Shown here: piece by piece, positions 29,230 through 37,010 of the stretch | Layout of the letters: each line of letters opens with the position of its first letter | Numbering within the stretch: position 1 is the first letter of the stretch | Assembly: GCF_024298965.1 (NCBI RefSeq) | Contig: NZ_CP085193.1 | Coordinates: 11,594,001-11,658,000 of the forward strand | Direction: 5' to 3' | DNA length: 64,000 nt | Origin: Streptomyces rapamycinicus NRRL 5491 | GTDB lineage: Bacteria > Actinomycetota > Actinomycetes > Streptomycetales > Streptomycetaceae | Notes under the pieces: generated by a model | Told to the model about the DNA's origin: nothing | Databases searched by the model: none | What the model saw: only the letters and a program-made list of their open reading frames with translations | Program-made: the position numbers and the translations under genes

Positions 29230-30567
29230 ATGCACCCAGTCACCGGCTCCCGCGCTTCCGTCCCCGCCATGGGCCGCGGCCCCCGCCTCTCCGCCGACCG
29301 GATCCGGACGCCGCCCCGGATGCCCGCCGCCCGTCCGCCGATCCGGTCGCGGGCCGACGCCGAGACCGTGGCGCTGCTGCACCGCGTCGCCCGGGTGCTC
29401 ATCGAGGAGGTGCCACGGCTGACGGACCGTATCGTCGCGCTGATGAAGGAGCGGGAGCCCGCCTACCGTTCCGCCGTCGTGGACCCGCACGAGGTGTGGC
29501 GGGAGGTCCACGACTCGCTGAGCCACAATGTGCGCTCGCTGGTGCACCCCAAGGAGACGCGCGAATCGGCCCGGTCCTGCGCGTGGCGGATCGGCACCGA
29601 CCGCGCCGCCCAGGGCTTTCCGCTGGACGCGCTGCTGCACGCGTACCGCATCGGCTGCACCGTGGTCTGGGAGCAGCTTCTGGAGACCGCCTCGAAGGAG
29701 GACCCGCTCGGCGCCCAGGCGCTGGTCCACGTCGCCGCCGATGTGTGGAACTTCGTCGACGAACACTGCACCCTCGTCGCCACGGCGTACCAGGAGGTCG
29801 AGCGGCAGCTCTCCTGGCACCGGGAGAACCGCTACCGGATCATCGTCGCGGCCCTGCTCGACGGCACCGCCCGGGTGAGCGACTTCCCCGAGGCGGAGCA
29901 GGTCCTGGGCCTGCCCGAGCAGGGGCGTTACGCGGTCGTGGCGCTGGAGGACGCCGACGCACCGTGCCGGACGCCGCACTCCGTCAAGGTGGGCGACGGA
30001 CTCCGTGCGGTCTGGCACACGGCGGACGGCACCGCCCACGCCATCGTGCTGCTCGGCGATGGAGACGGCGGCGACGACGACGGTGACAGCGGCGGCGGCA
30101 GCGGCCCGGAGCGGCTGGTGCGCGGGCTGGAGGTGCCGCCCGGCGCACGGGCCGGGGTCAGCCCCGCCGTGACCGGCCTCGCCGCGATCAACACGGCCCG
30201 GCGGCTCGCCGATACGGCGCTGCGCACCCGCCCGGCCGCCGGGTCGGCGGCGCTGCTCGAGGAGCGCTATCCGGAGGCGCTGGTGGTGTCCTCCCCGGAC
30301 CTCGGCACCGCGCTCGCCGACCGGATGCTCGGACCGGTCCTGGCCCTGGAGTCCGCCGACCGGGAGATGCTGCTCACGACGCTGGCCGCCTGGCTGGAGG
30401 CCGGAGGATCGGCGCGCCGCGCGGGCGGACTGCTGTTCTGCCACCGCAATACGGTGCTCAACCGGCTGCGCCGCTACGAGCAGTTGACCGGGCGTTCGCT
30501 GGACCACCCGCGCGAGGTCATGGAGTTGTCGCTCGCGCTGTCCGCGCACCGGCTGCTGACACCCTGA
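29230..30567 (+). CDS. PucR-family helix-turn-helix regulator
   Basis: 445 aa from the ATG at 29230, with GGAGG 8 bases upstream. N-terminal helical sensor-like region (residues ~40-220), a middle domain interrupted by a low-complexity acidic stretch (GDGDGGDDDGDSGGGSG, ~residues 278-294), and the C-terminal PucR HTH: LFCHRNTVLNRLRRYEQLTG followed by LSLALSAHRLL. Members control purine, amino acid or polyketide genes. The downstream symporter genes are a possible target, but a 168-bp gap separates them. Confidence 0.85.
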   Translation: MHPVTGSRASVPAMGRGPRLSADRIRTPPRMPAARPPIRSRADAETVALLHRVARVLIEEVPRLTDRIVALMKEREPAYRSAVVDPHEVWREVHDSLSHNVRSLVHPKETRESARSCAWRIGTDRAAQGFPLDALLHAYRIGCTVVWEQLLETASKEDPLGAQALVHVAADVWNFVDEHCTLVATAYQEVERQLSWHRENRYRIIVAALLDGTARVSDFPEAEQVLGLPEQGRYAVVALEDADAPCRTPHSVKVGDGLRAVWHTADGTAHAIVLLGDGDGGDDDGDSGGGSGPERLVRGLEVPPGARAGVSPAVTGLAAINTARRLADTALRTRPAAGSAALLEERYPEALVVSSPDLGTALADRMLGPVLALESADREMLLTTLAAWLEAGGSARRAGGLLFCHRNTVLNRLRRYEQLTGRSLDHPREVMELSLALSAHRLLTP

Positions 30568-30735
30568 GAACCACCCGCCCGCCTGAGCCGATGTGGGCGT
30601 GCACAACGGCCCCGCGCCGATCATGTGCGCCCGTCACACGGTCCGCCGGTTGGGCTGTACGCGACCCTTCTGACCTGCTGTCGTGGCGTTTCCGTCCCGG
30701 CGACCCGGGACGGGACCCGCACAAGGAGCCGCGAC

Positions 30736-31080
30736 ATGTCCGACCCCGACCGCCCCTGGGGTCCGTTCCCGTCCACCCCGTCCCGCACCGCGCCCCGCAC
30801 CGCCACGTTCCCGTCCCGCCCCGCGGCCCCGCCTCCGCCGACACGGCGCTCACCGTGGCAGCGGCCGTGGCCCTGGTCGGCGCGGGCGGCCTGTACCGCG
30901 CTCACCTGCCATGTGGCCGCCGTGGTGGTCAACTGCGCCGCCGAGGGCGTCGTCAACCTCGGCGCGGGCGGCGGGTTCACCGTGGGCGCCATGCTGATCG
31001 GCCTGGACACGGCGGTGCTGCTCACCGTCCTGGCCCGGGCCCACCGCCGGGCCGGTGCCACGGGGGAGGGGGAGCGGTGA
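30736..31080 (+). CDS. Small two-helix membrane protein paired with a symporter (DUF485-like role)
   Basis: 114 aa, ATG at 30736 with AAGGAG 7 bases upstream. A Pro/Arg-rich first half precedes two hydrophobic segments (LTCHVAAVVVNCAAEGVV and FTVGAMLIGLDTAVLLTVLA). Its stop overlaps the GTG of the solute:sodium symporter (GTGA). This mirrors the small DUF485/DUF4212-type partner in acetate and carboxylate symporter operons; the assignment rests on size, topology and position. Confidence 0.65.
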   Translation: MSDPDRPWGPFPSTPSRTAPRTATFPSRPAAPPPPTRRSPWQRPWPWSARAACTALTCHVAAVVVNCAAEGVVNLGAGGGFTVGAMLIGLDTAVLLTVLARAHRRAGATGEGER

Positions 31081-32675
31081 GCTTCCTGGACCCCAGAACG
31101 CTCGCGTTCGTGCTCTTCGCGGGCTTCATGGCCGTCTCGTTCCTGCTGTGCATCCTCGCGGCCACCGGCAACGACGACCCCACCGAGTTCTACCTGGGCA
31201 CCGGGGCGCTCAGCCCGATGCAGAACGGCCTGGCCATCGCGGGCGACTACATCTCCGCCGCCACCGTGCTCAGCACCACCGGCACCATCGCCCTGGCCGG
31301 ATTCGACGGGGTGCTCATCGCCACCTCCACCGTGCTCTCCATCCTGATGTTCATGCTGGTCCTCTCCGGACCGCTGTGCGGACGGGGGCGGTTCACCCTC
31401 GGCGACGTCCTCTCCGAGCGGCTGAGCGAGCGCCCGGCCCGGATCGGCACCGCCGTCGTGGTGCTGGTGGTCGTCATGCCGCTGCTGCTGGTCCAGCTCA
31501 ACGGCGCGGGCGCCATGCTGGCCCTGCTGCTCGGCATCCCGGGAAGCGGCGCGGTCACCGGGTGCACCGTCTTCATCGGCTCGCTCATGGTCTGCTACGC
31601 CGCCCTCGGCGGGATGAAGGGCACCGGATTCGTCCAGATCCTCAAGACGGTGCTGCTGCTCGCCGCGTTCGTCCTGCTCGCCTGTCTGGTGCTGAAGCGC
31701 TTCTCCTGGAACCCGGCCACCCTCTTCGACGCCGCGGCCGGCGCCAGCGGCTACGGCGACGGCTTCTGGCAGTCCGGCCGCCAGTACGGAGACTCCCTCA
31801 GCGGCCGCCTGGACGTCATCAGCGTTCAGCTCACCCTCGCCCTCGGCGCGGCCTGCATGCCCCACCTCACCATGCGGCTCCACCCGATCCGCGGCATGCG
31901 GGCCGCCCGCGCCGCCACCACCTGGGCGGTGGGCGCGGTCACCACCATCCTCGGGCTGATCGTGATCGTGGGCGCCGGAGCCACCGCCGTCGTCGGCGCC
32001 CGCGCCCTGCGCGCCTCCGACCCCACCGGCAGCGACTCGTTGCTGCTGCTGACCCTCGCCCTGGACCCGGCGGCGCGGGAGGCCGATCAGAGTCTGCTCT
32101 TCTCCGTCGTGGCCTGCGCGGTCGTCGCCACCACCCTCGCGGCGGTCGCCGGACTCACCCTGGCCGCCGCGGCCTCCCTCGCCCATGACGTGCTGGCCAA
32201 GGTCGTCTTCAAGGGCGGGCTGTCCGCGAACCGGGAGCTGGCCGCCGCCCGTACGGCCATCGTGGTCGTCGGCGTCGCGGCCGTCGTCCTCGCCATCCTC
32301 ACCCAGCACTGGAACCGGCAGGTCCTGATCTCCTTCACCTTCGCGGCCGCCGCCTCGGCCCTGCTGCCGGTCGTGCTCTACGGCACCCTGTGGCGCGGCT
32401 TCACGGTGAACGGACTGCGCTGGGCGCTGTACGGGGGGCTCCTGCTCACCGCCGTGGCCATCGCCTTCTCCCCGGCGATCTCCGGCAATCCGCTCGCGGT
32501 CTTCCCCGAGCGCGACTTCCACTGGTTCCCGCTCCGCAATCCGGGCCTGATCACCATTCCGGCCGGGTTTCTGCTCGGCTGGCTCGGCTCGCGGTTCGGC
32601 GGCCGCGGACGGCGGGCCCGGGATGTGCTGGACCCGGCGCGGGGGGACACGCCCTACGCGATGCACACCGGCTGA
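31077..32675 (+). CDS. Solute:sodium symporter (monocarboxylate/acetate permease type)
   Basis: 532 aa from the GTG at 31077 that overlaps the preceding stop. About thirteen membrane helices; family features include DDPTEFYLGTGALSPMQNGL, AIAGDYISAATVLSTTGTIA, and the Gly-rich AALGGMKGTGFVQILKT. This resembles ActP/MctC permeases that import acetate, pyruvate or propionate with sodium or proton. Translationally coupled to its small partner; possibly regulated by the upstream PucR protein (inference). Confidence 0.88.
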   Translation: MSFLDPRTLAFVLFAGFMAVSFLLCILAATGNDDPTEFYLGTGALSPMQNGLAIAGDYISAATVLSTTGTIALAGFDGVLIATSTVLSILMFMLVLSGPLCGRGRFTLGDVLSERLSERPARIGTAVVVLVVVMPLLLVQLNGAGAMLALLLGIPGSGAVTGCTVFIGSLMVCYAALGGMKGTGFVQILKTVLLLAAFVLLACLVLKRFSWNPATLFDAAAGASGYGDGFWQSGRQYGDSLSGRLDVISVQLTLALGAACMPHLTMRLHPIRGMRAARAATTWAVGAVTTILGLIVIVGAGATAVVGARALRASDPTGSDSLLLLTLALDPAAREADQSLLFSVVACAVVATTLAAVAGLTLAAAASLAHDVLAKVVFKGGLSANRELAAARTAIVVVGVAAVVLAILTQHWNRQVLISFTFAAAASALLPVVLYGTLWRGFTVNGLRWALYGGLLLTAVAIAFSPAISGNPLAVFPERDFHWFPLRNPGLITIPAGFLLGWLGSRFGGRGRRARDVLDPARGDTPYAMHTG

Positions 32676-32698
32676 CGTGAGGAACCCCTGTGGAACCC

Positions 32699-33280
32699 TT
32701 ACGGAGTCCGGGGTGCGGCCCTCGCCCTGGCGCGCCGGTGGGCGGCCACCCGCTCACGGGTCGCACACCGGCGTGAGCAGTAGCGGCGCTCCGGTCCGCT
32801 GCCCACGGTGAGGAAGACATCGCCGCAGCCGGGGGAGGAGCACAGACCGCCGGGCGGGCGCTGCCCCTCCCAGAGCAGCACGGTCAGCGCCATGCACGAC
32901 GAGGCGAGGAACCACTCGCCCCAGGGCGCCTCGTCATCGCTGTCCAGGTGCGGATGCCACGGCGAGCGGCCGTCGTGCGAGCTGAGCCGGAGCGGGCCAG
33001 TGCCCTCCCGCAGCAGCCGGTTCAGCACCCCGGCGGCCTCGTCGACATGGTCGGCGGCGAACACCTCGCGCAGCCGCAGCGCGGCGGCGCGCATCCCCGC
33101 GACATCGTCGGCGGTGAGCTCGAGCGGTCCGGACTCACCGTGGTCGAGCAGAAGCCCGGCGATCGCGGTGGGGTCCGGGCCCGGCTCCGCGGTCAGGGCG
33201 TTGACGAGGGCGGCGGTGCGCCGGGCGGTGCCCCGCACCGAGTGCCGGGTGGACCAGTCGTCGTTCGAAGGCGGTGACAC
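32699..33280 (-). CDS. CGNR zinc-finger transcription regulator
   Basis: 193 aa from the GTG at 33280; an ATG at 33298 would add six residues and lie inside the operator. N-terminal stress-type domain (SVRGTARRTAALVNALTAE) and C-terminal zinc finger CSSPGCGDVF with RRYCSRRCATRERVAAHRRR, four Cys ligands and basic tail. The protein is divergent from an MFS exporter with a shared operator of about 50 bp, suggesting a local repressor for that exporter. Confidence 0.85.
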   Translation of the reverse strand: MSPPSNDDWSTRHSVRGTARRTAALVNALTAEPGPDPTAIAGLLLDHGESGPLELTADDVAGMRAAALRLREVFAADHVDEAAGVLNRLLREGTGPLRLSSHDGRSPWHPHLDSDDEAPWGEWFLASSCMALTVLLWEGQRPPGGLCSSPGCGDVFLTVGSGPERRYCSRRCATRERVAAHRRARARAAPRTP

Positions 33281-33290
33281 GAGCCCAATG

Positions 33291-33317
33291 TAACGCACCT
33301 GGCGAGATTTTGCGTTA
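33291..33317. promoter_or_regulatory. Operator: TAACGCA-N13-TGCGTTA
   Basis: A perfect 7-bp inverted repeat, taacgca (33291-33297) and tgcgtta (33311-33317), lies between the divergent CGNR and MFS genes, with a third half-site taacg at 33324-33328. The spacing of the arms (centres about two helical turns apart) fits dimer binding by the CGNR regulator. Confidence 0.7.
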
Positions 33318-33336
33318 GCACCGTAACGTCCTGCGC

Positions 33337-34548
33337 ATGCCGAAGCGTTACGCGATGGGGTGCTATCTGGGCGGGGCGGCCGCCGCCCGTGCGGGGGACG
33401 AGATGTCCGGTCCCGCGCTGCTGCTGGCCGGGCCGGTGCTGACCGGCTCGCCCTCCTCGGGCCCGGCGCTGCTGGCGGGCACCATGGCCGCGGCCGCGGT
33501 CGGCGGACCGCTTTTCGGGGTGCTGCTCGACCGCTCGGCCCGGCCGGGCCGGCTGCTGGCCGCGGCGCTCGCCCTCTACGCGGCGGGGCTGGCCGCGATC
33601 CTCCTGGGCCTGGGGCGGCTGCCGTTCGCCCTCACGGTTCTCCTCGCGGTGGGCGCGGGGCTGCTGGGACCGGCCCTGTCCGGCGGATGGACCTCCCAGC
33701 TGCCCCGGGTGGTACCGGCACTGGTTCTCCCTCGCGCCACCGCGCTGGACGCGATGACGTTCAGCCTCGCCGCGCTGGTGGGGCCCGCACTCGCCGGGGC
33801 CGTGGCGGGCGCGGCCGGGGCGCCGGCCGCCGTGGCCGTGTCCATCGCGCTGATCGGCCTCGCGCTGCCCGCCGCCTGGGCGCTCCCCGCGCCCGCGCGA
33901 TCCGGCCCGTCTGCCCCACCGCCGGGCACGCCGGTCGTCACCGATCTCACCGCCGGGCTGCGGGTCATCGTCCGCAACCGGCCCCTGGCCCGGGCCACCG
34001 CCACCTCCGTCGTCTCCTGCGTGGGCCAGGGCGCGCTGCTCACCTGCTGGCCGCCGCTCGGCGCGGCCGTGCTCGGCGGCGCCGACCGCGGCGCCCTGCT
34101 GCTGTCCGCCACCGCCGCGTCGGCCCTCGTGGCCAACGCGGTCCTCTCCCGCCGCCCCCACCCGCCGCGCCCGGACACCGTGCTCCTCGGTGGGGCACTG
34201 CTGCTCGTCCTCGCACCCCTGCTCGCGGCCACCGGCCACCCGGCCGCGCTGATCGCCGCCGTGCTGCTCACCGGCGCCGCCGAGGGGCCTCAGCTCACGG
34301 CCCTGTTCGCGATCCGCCACCGGGAGGCGCCCGAGCGGCTGCGCGGCCAGGTCTTCACCACCGGCGCCAGCCTGAAGATCACCGGCTTCGCCCTCGGCGC
34401 GGCCCTGGCCGGTCCGCTCGCCACCTGGTCGCTGCCCGGCGCCCTGGTGGCGGCCGGGGGGTGCGAGGCGCTCGCGGTCCTCGTCTTCGTATGCTTGCCG
34501 GACACTGCGGAGGCTGTCGCTCCGCTTCCGCCCCCGGGGGCTGTGTGA
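33337..34548 (+). CDS. MFS transporter, likely exporter controlled by the CGNR regulator
   Basis: 403 aa, ATG at 33337. Twelve Ala/Leu-rich hydrophobic segments; FGVLLDRSARPGRLLAAAL replaces the usual loop 2-3 signature, and the halves are joined by SGPSAPPPGTPVVTD. Resembles uncharacterised actinobacterial MFS proteins. Expression is probably controlled from the operator just upstream. The PTS genes follow after 28 bp and may be cotranscribed. Confidence 0.82.
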   Translation: MPKRYAMGCYLGGAAAARAGDEMSGPALLLAGPVLTGSPSSGPALLAGTMAAAAVGGPLFGVLLDRSARPGRLLAAALALYAAGLAAILLGLGRLPFALTVLLAVGAGLLGPALSGGWTSQLPRVVPALVLPRATALDAMTFSLAALVGPALAGAVAGAAGAPAAVAVSIALIGLALPAAWALPAPARSGPSAPPPGTPVVTDLTAGLRVIVRNRPLARATATSVVSCVGQGALLTCWPPLGAAVLGGADRGALLLSATAASALVANAVLSRRPHPPRPDTVLLGGALLLVLAPLLAATGHPAALIAAVLLTGAAEGPQLTALFAIRHREAPERLRGQVFTTGASLKITGFALGAALAGPLATWSLPGALVAAGGCEALAVLVFVCLPDTAEAVAPLPPPGAV

Positions 34549-34576
34549 CAGAGCCATGTCATGCATGATGACCTGC

Positions 34577-35380
34577 ATGGAAGACCTGAAATACCTGCTC
34601 CCCGTCGAGGCCGTCCGGCTCGACGTACGGGCGGCCGACTGGCGTGCGGCGATAGGCGCCGCCGGCCGTCTGATGGTGGAAACGGGAGCCACCACCGACG
34701 ACTACACCCGCGAGATGGTCGCCAACGTCGAGGAGAACGGGCCGTACATCGTCATCGCGCCGGGTGTGGCCTTCGCCCACTCCCGGCCGTCCCCGGCGGT
34801 GCTGTCCACCGGGATGTCCTGGGTCCGGCTCGCCGAGCCCGTGGAATTCGGGCATGAGTCCAATGACCCCGTCACCCTCGTCGTCGCCCTGGCCGCCCAG
34901 GACTCCGCCGCGCACACCTCCGCGATGGCGAGCCTGGCGCGGCTCCTGGGCGACCCCGGCACGGCGGCCGCCCTGGCGGCCGCGCCCACCCCGGAGGCGC
35001 TGCACGCCGTACTGGCCGGGGAGCGGCCGGAGGACGGCCCCGAGAATCCCGCACCCGCCACCACCTCCGCCCCCACCGAGCCCCGGGCGGGCTCACTGCA
35101 CAAGATCCTCACCGTCTGCGGCAACGGCGTCGGCACCAGCCTGTTCCTCAAGAACACCCTGGAGCAGGTGCTCGACCGCTGGGGCTGGTCGAGGTTCGTC
35201 ACCGTGGAGGCCACCGACACCATCTCCGCGAAGGGCAAGGCGTCCGAGGCCGTGGCCCTGCTCACCTCCCGTGAGATCGCCAGGACCCTGGGCGATGTGG
35301 GACGGCCGGTCAAGGTCATCCAGGACTTCACCAGCACCGCCGAGGTGGACGCGGTGCTCCGGGACACGTACGACGTCTGA
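34577..35380 (+). CDS. PTS EIIA-EIIB fusion, ascorbate (SgaT/Ula) family
   Basis: About 267 aa. Start taken at the ATG at 34577 (MEDLKYLLPVEAVRLD); three earlier in-frame ATGs (34556, 34565, 34568) are possible and none has a strong ribosome site. The N-terminal EIIA domain has its phospho-His in IVIAPGVAFAHSRPSPAV; a Pro/Ala/Thr linker (~residues 150-170) joins the EIIB domain, whose phospho-Cys lies in ILTVCGNGVGTSLFLKNTL. In E. coli the two are separate (UlaC, UlaB). The IIC gene follows 23 bp downstream. Confidence 0.88.
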   Translation: MEDLKYLLPVEAVRLDVRAADWRAAIGAAGRLMVETGATTDDYTREMVANVEENGPYIVIAPGVAFAHSRPSPAVLSTGMSWVRLAEPVEFGHESNDPVTLVVALAAQDSAAHTSAMASLARLLGDPGTAAALAAAPTPEALHAVLAGERPEDGPENPAPATTSAPTEPRAGSLHKILTVCGNGVGTSLFLKNTLEQVLDRWGWSRFVTVEATDTISAKGKASEAVALLTSREIARTLGDVGRPVKVIQDFTSTAEVDAVLRDTYDV

Positions 35381-35403
35381 ACGACGGGGACTGAGGAAAC
35401 ACC

Positions 35404-36960
35404 ATGGGCTGGTTTGTCACCCTTGCCACGTTTCTCGTCAATGAGATTCTGAGCGAGCCCGCGTACCTGATCGGCATCATCACCGCCGTCGGACTCATCG
35501 CGATGAAGAGGAGCACCGGGCAGATCATCGGCGGCGCCATCAAGGCGACCCTCGGCTTTCTGCTGATCGGCGCGGGAGCGGGGCTGGTCACCGACTCCCT
35601 CGCCCCGCTGGGCACCATGATCCAGGGCGTCACCGGCGCCCATGGCGTCATCCCCACCAACGAGGCCATCGTCGGCATCGCCCAGGACCAGTTCGGCTCC
35701 CGGGTCGCCTGGCTGATGATCCTGGGCTTCGTGGTCAGCCTGCTGCTGGCCCGGTTCACCCCGCTCCGCTATGTCTTCCTGACCGGGCACCACATGCTCT
35801 TCATGGCCACGCTGCTGACCGTGGTCCTGGCCAACGGCGGCCGCTCGACCATCGCCGTGGTGGCCGTCGGCGGTGTGCTGCTGGGCATCATGCTGGTCGC
35901 GATGCCCGCGTTCGCGCACCCCTGGACCAAGCGCGTGACCGGCAGCGACACCGTCGCCATCGGCCACTTCGGCACGGCCGGTTACATCGTGGCGGGCGCT
36001 GCCGGAAAGGTGGTCGGCAAGCGCAGCCGCTCCACCGAGGAGATGAAGCTGCCCGAGGGGCTGCGCTTCCTGCGCGACTCGATGGTGGCCACCGCCCTGT
36101 CGATGCTGCTGATCTACCTGGTGATGGCGGTCCTCCTGCTCGTCAAGGAGGGACAGAAGGCCGCCTTCAAGGCGTTCGCCACGGGCACCGGCGGTGCCGT
36201 GGCCACCGACACCGGCAACTATCTGATGCGGTCCGTGATGCAGGGGCTGCAGTTCGGCATCGCGGTCGCGGTGATCCTCTTCGGCGTCCGTACGATCCTC
36301 GGTGAGCTCGTTCCCGCCTTCCAGGGGATCGCGCAGAAGGTCGTCCCCGGCGCCCTGCCCGCGCTGGACGCGCCCATCGTCTTCCCGTACGCGCAGAACG
36401 CGGTGCTGATCGGCTTCATCTCCAGCTTCACCGGCGGGCTGATCGGGCTGGCCCTGCTCACCTGGGTCTTCAATCCGGCCTTCGGCCTCGCCCTGGTGCT
36501 GCCCGGTCTGGTGCCGCACTTCTTCACCGGTGGCGCGGCCGGGGTCTACGGCAACGCGACCGGCGGCCGGCGCGGCGCGGTCGTGGGGGCGTTCCTCAAC
36601 GGGCTGCTCATCACCTTCCTCCCCGCCCTGCTGCTCAAGGTGCTCGGCGCGTTCGGCGACCAGAACACCACCTTCGGCGACGCCGACTTCGGCTGGTTCG
36701 GCGCGCTCATCGGCAACGCGGGCAAGGCCGGTGGCGCCGCCGGGCTCGTGGTCATCGTGCTGCTCGGCCTCGCGGTACTCGGGGCCGCGATCCTGGTCCA
36801 GAAGCGGGTGGTCGACACCGGCTGGGACCCGGGCGCGGCGCGTGACGCCCTGATGCCGCGCGAGAGCGCCGTGGCGCCCGCCGAGACGGGCACCGCCACG
36901 GCCGCCTACGCCAAGATCCCGCCGCCCGCGGGCGCTCCCGCACCTCCACCCGCGCCCTGA
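35404..36960 (+). CDS. ulaA: PTS EIIC, ascorbate (SgaT/Ula) family membrane component
   Basis: 518 aa, ATG at 35404. Polytopic; family hallmarks include GIITAVGLIAMKRSTGQIIG near the N-terminus, QDQFGSRVAWLMILGFVVSLL, LTGHHMLFMATLL and LVPHFFTGGAAGVYGNATGG. In E. coli, UlaA carries L-ascorbate in and phosphorylates it through IIB and IIA. No lactonase, decarboxylase or epimerase gene of ascorbate breakdown is nearby, so the actual substrate is open. The C-terminal ~50 residues are Ala/Pro-rich and extra to the family core. Confidence 0.88.
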   Translation: MGWFVTLATFLVNEILSEPAYLIGIITAVGLIAMKRSTGQIIGGAIKATLGFLLIGAGAGLVTDSLAPLGTMIQGVTGAHGVIPTNEAIVGIAQDQFGSRVAWLMILGFVVSLLLARFTPLRYVFLTGHHMLFMATLLTVVLANGGRSTIAVVAVGGVLLGIMLVAMPAFAHPWTKRVTGSDTVAIGHFGTAGYIVAGAAGKVVGKRSRSTEEMKLPEGLRFLRDSMVATALSMLLIYLVMAVLLLVKEGQKAAFKAFATGTGGAVATDTGNYLMRSVMQGLQFGIAVAVILFGVRTILGELVPAFQGIAQKVVPGALPALDAPIVFPYAQNAVLIGFISSFTGGLIGLALLTWVFNPAFGLALVLPGLVPHFFTGGAAGVYGNATGGRRGAVVGAFLNGLLITFLPALLLKVLGAFGDQNTTFGDADFGWFGALIGNAGKAGGAAGLVVIVLLGLAVLGAAILVQKRVVDTGWDPGAARDALMPRESAVAPAETGTATAAYAKIPPPAGAPAPPPAP

Positions 36961-36969
36961 CCGGCCGTG

Positions 36970-37007
36970 CCGCCCTGGTGGTCCCGACGACGGGACCACC
37001 AGGGCGG
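36970..37007. terminator. Bidirectional hairpin terminator
   Basis: A perfect 16-bp stem: ccgccctggtggtccc (36970-36985) with gggaccaccagggcgg (36992-37007) around gacgac. It lies between the convergent PTS IIC and UvrA-like genes. Confidence 0.9.
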
Positions 37008-37010
37008 GGC

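Noticed and set aside
30736..31080. Small protein as an independent regulator
   Set aside because: Two hydrophobic segments and the overlap with the symporter start fit a transporter partner better.
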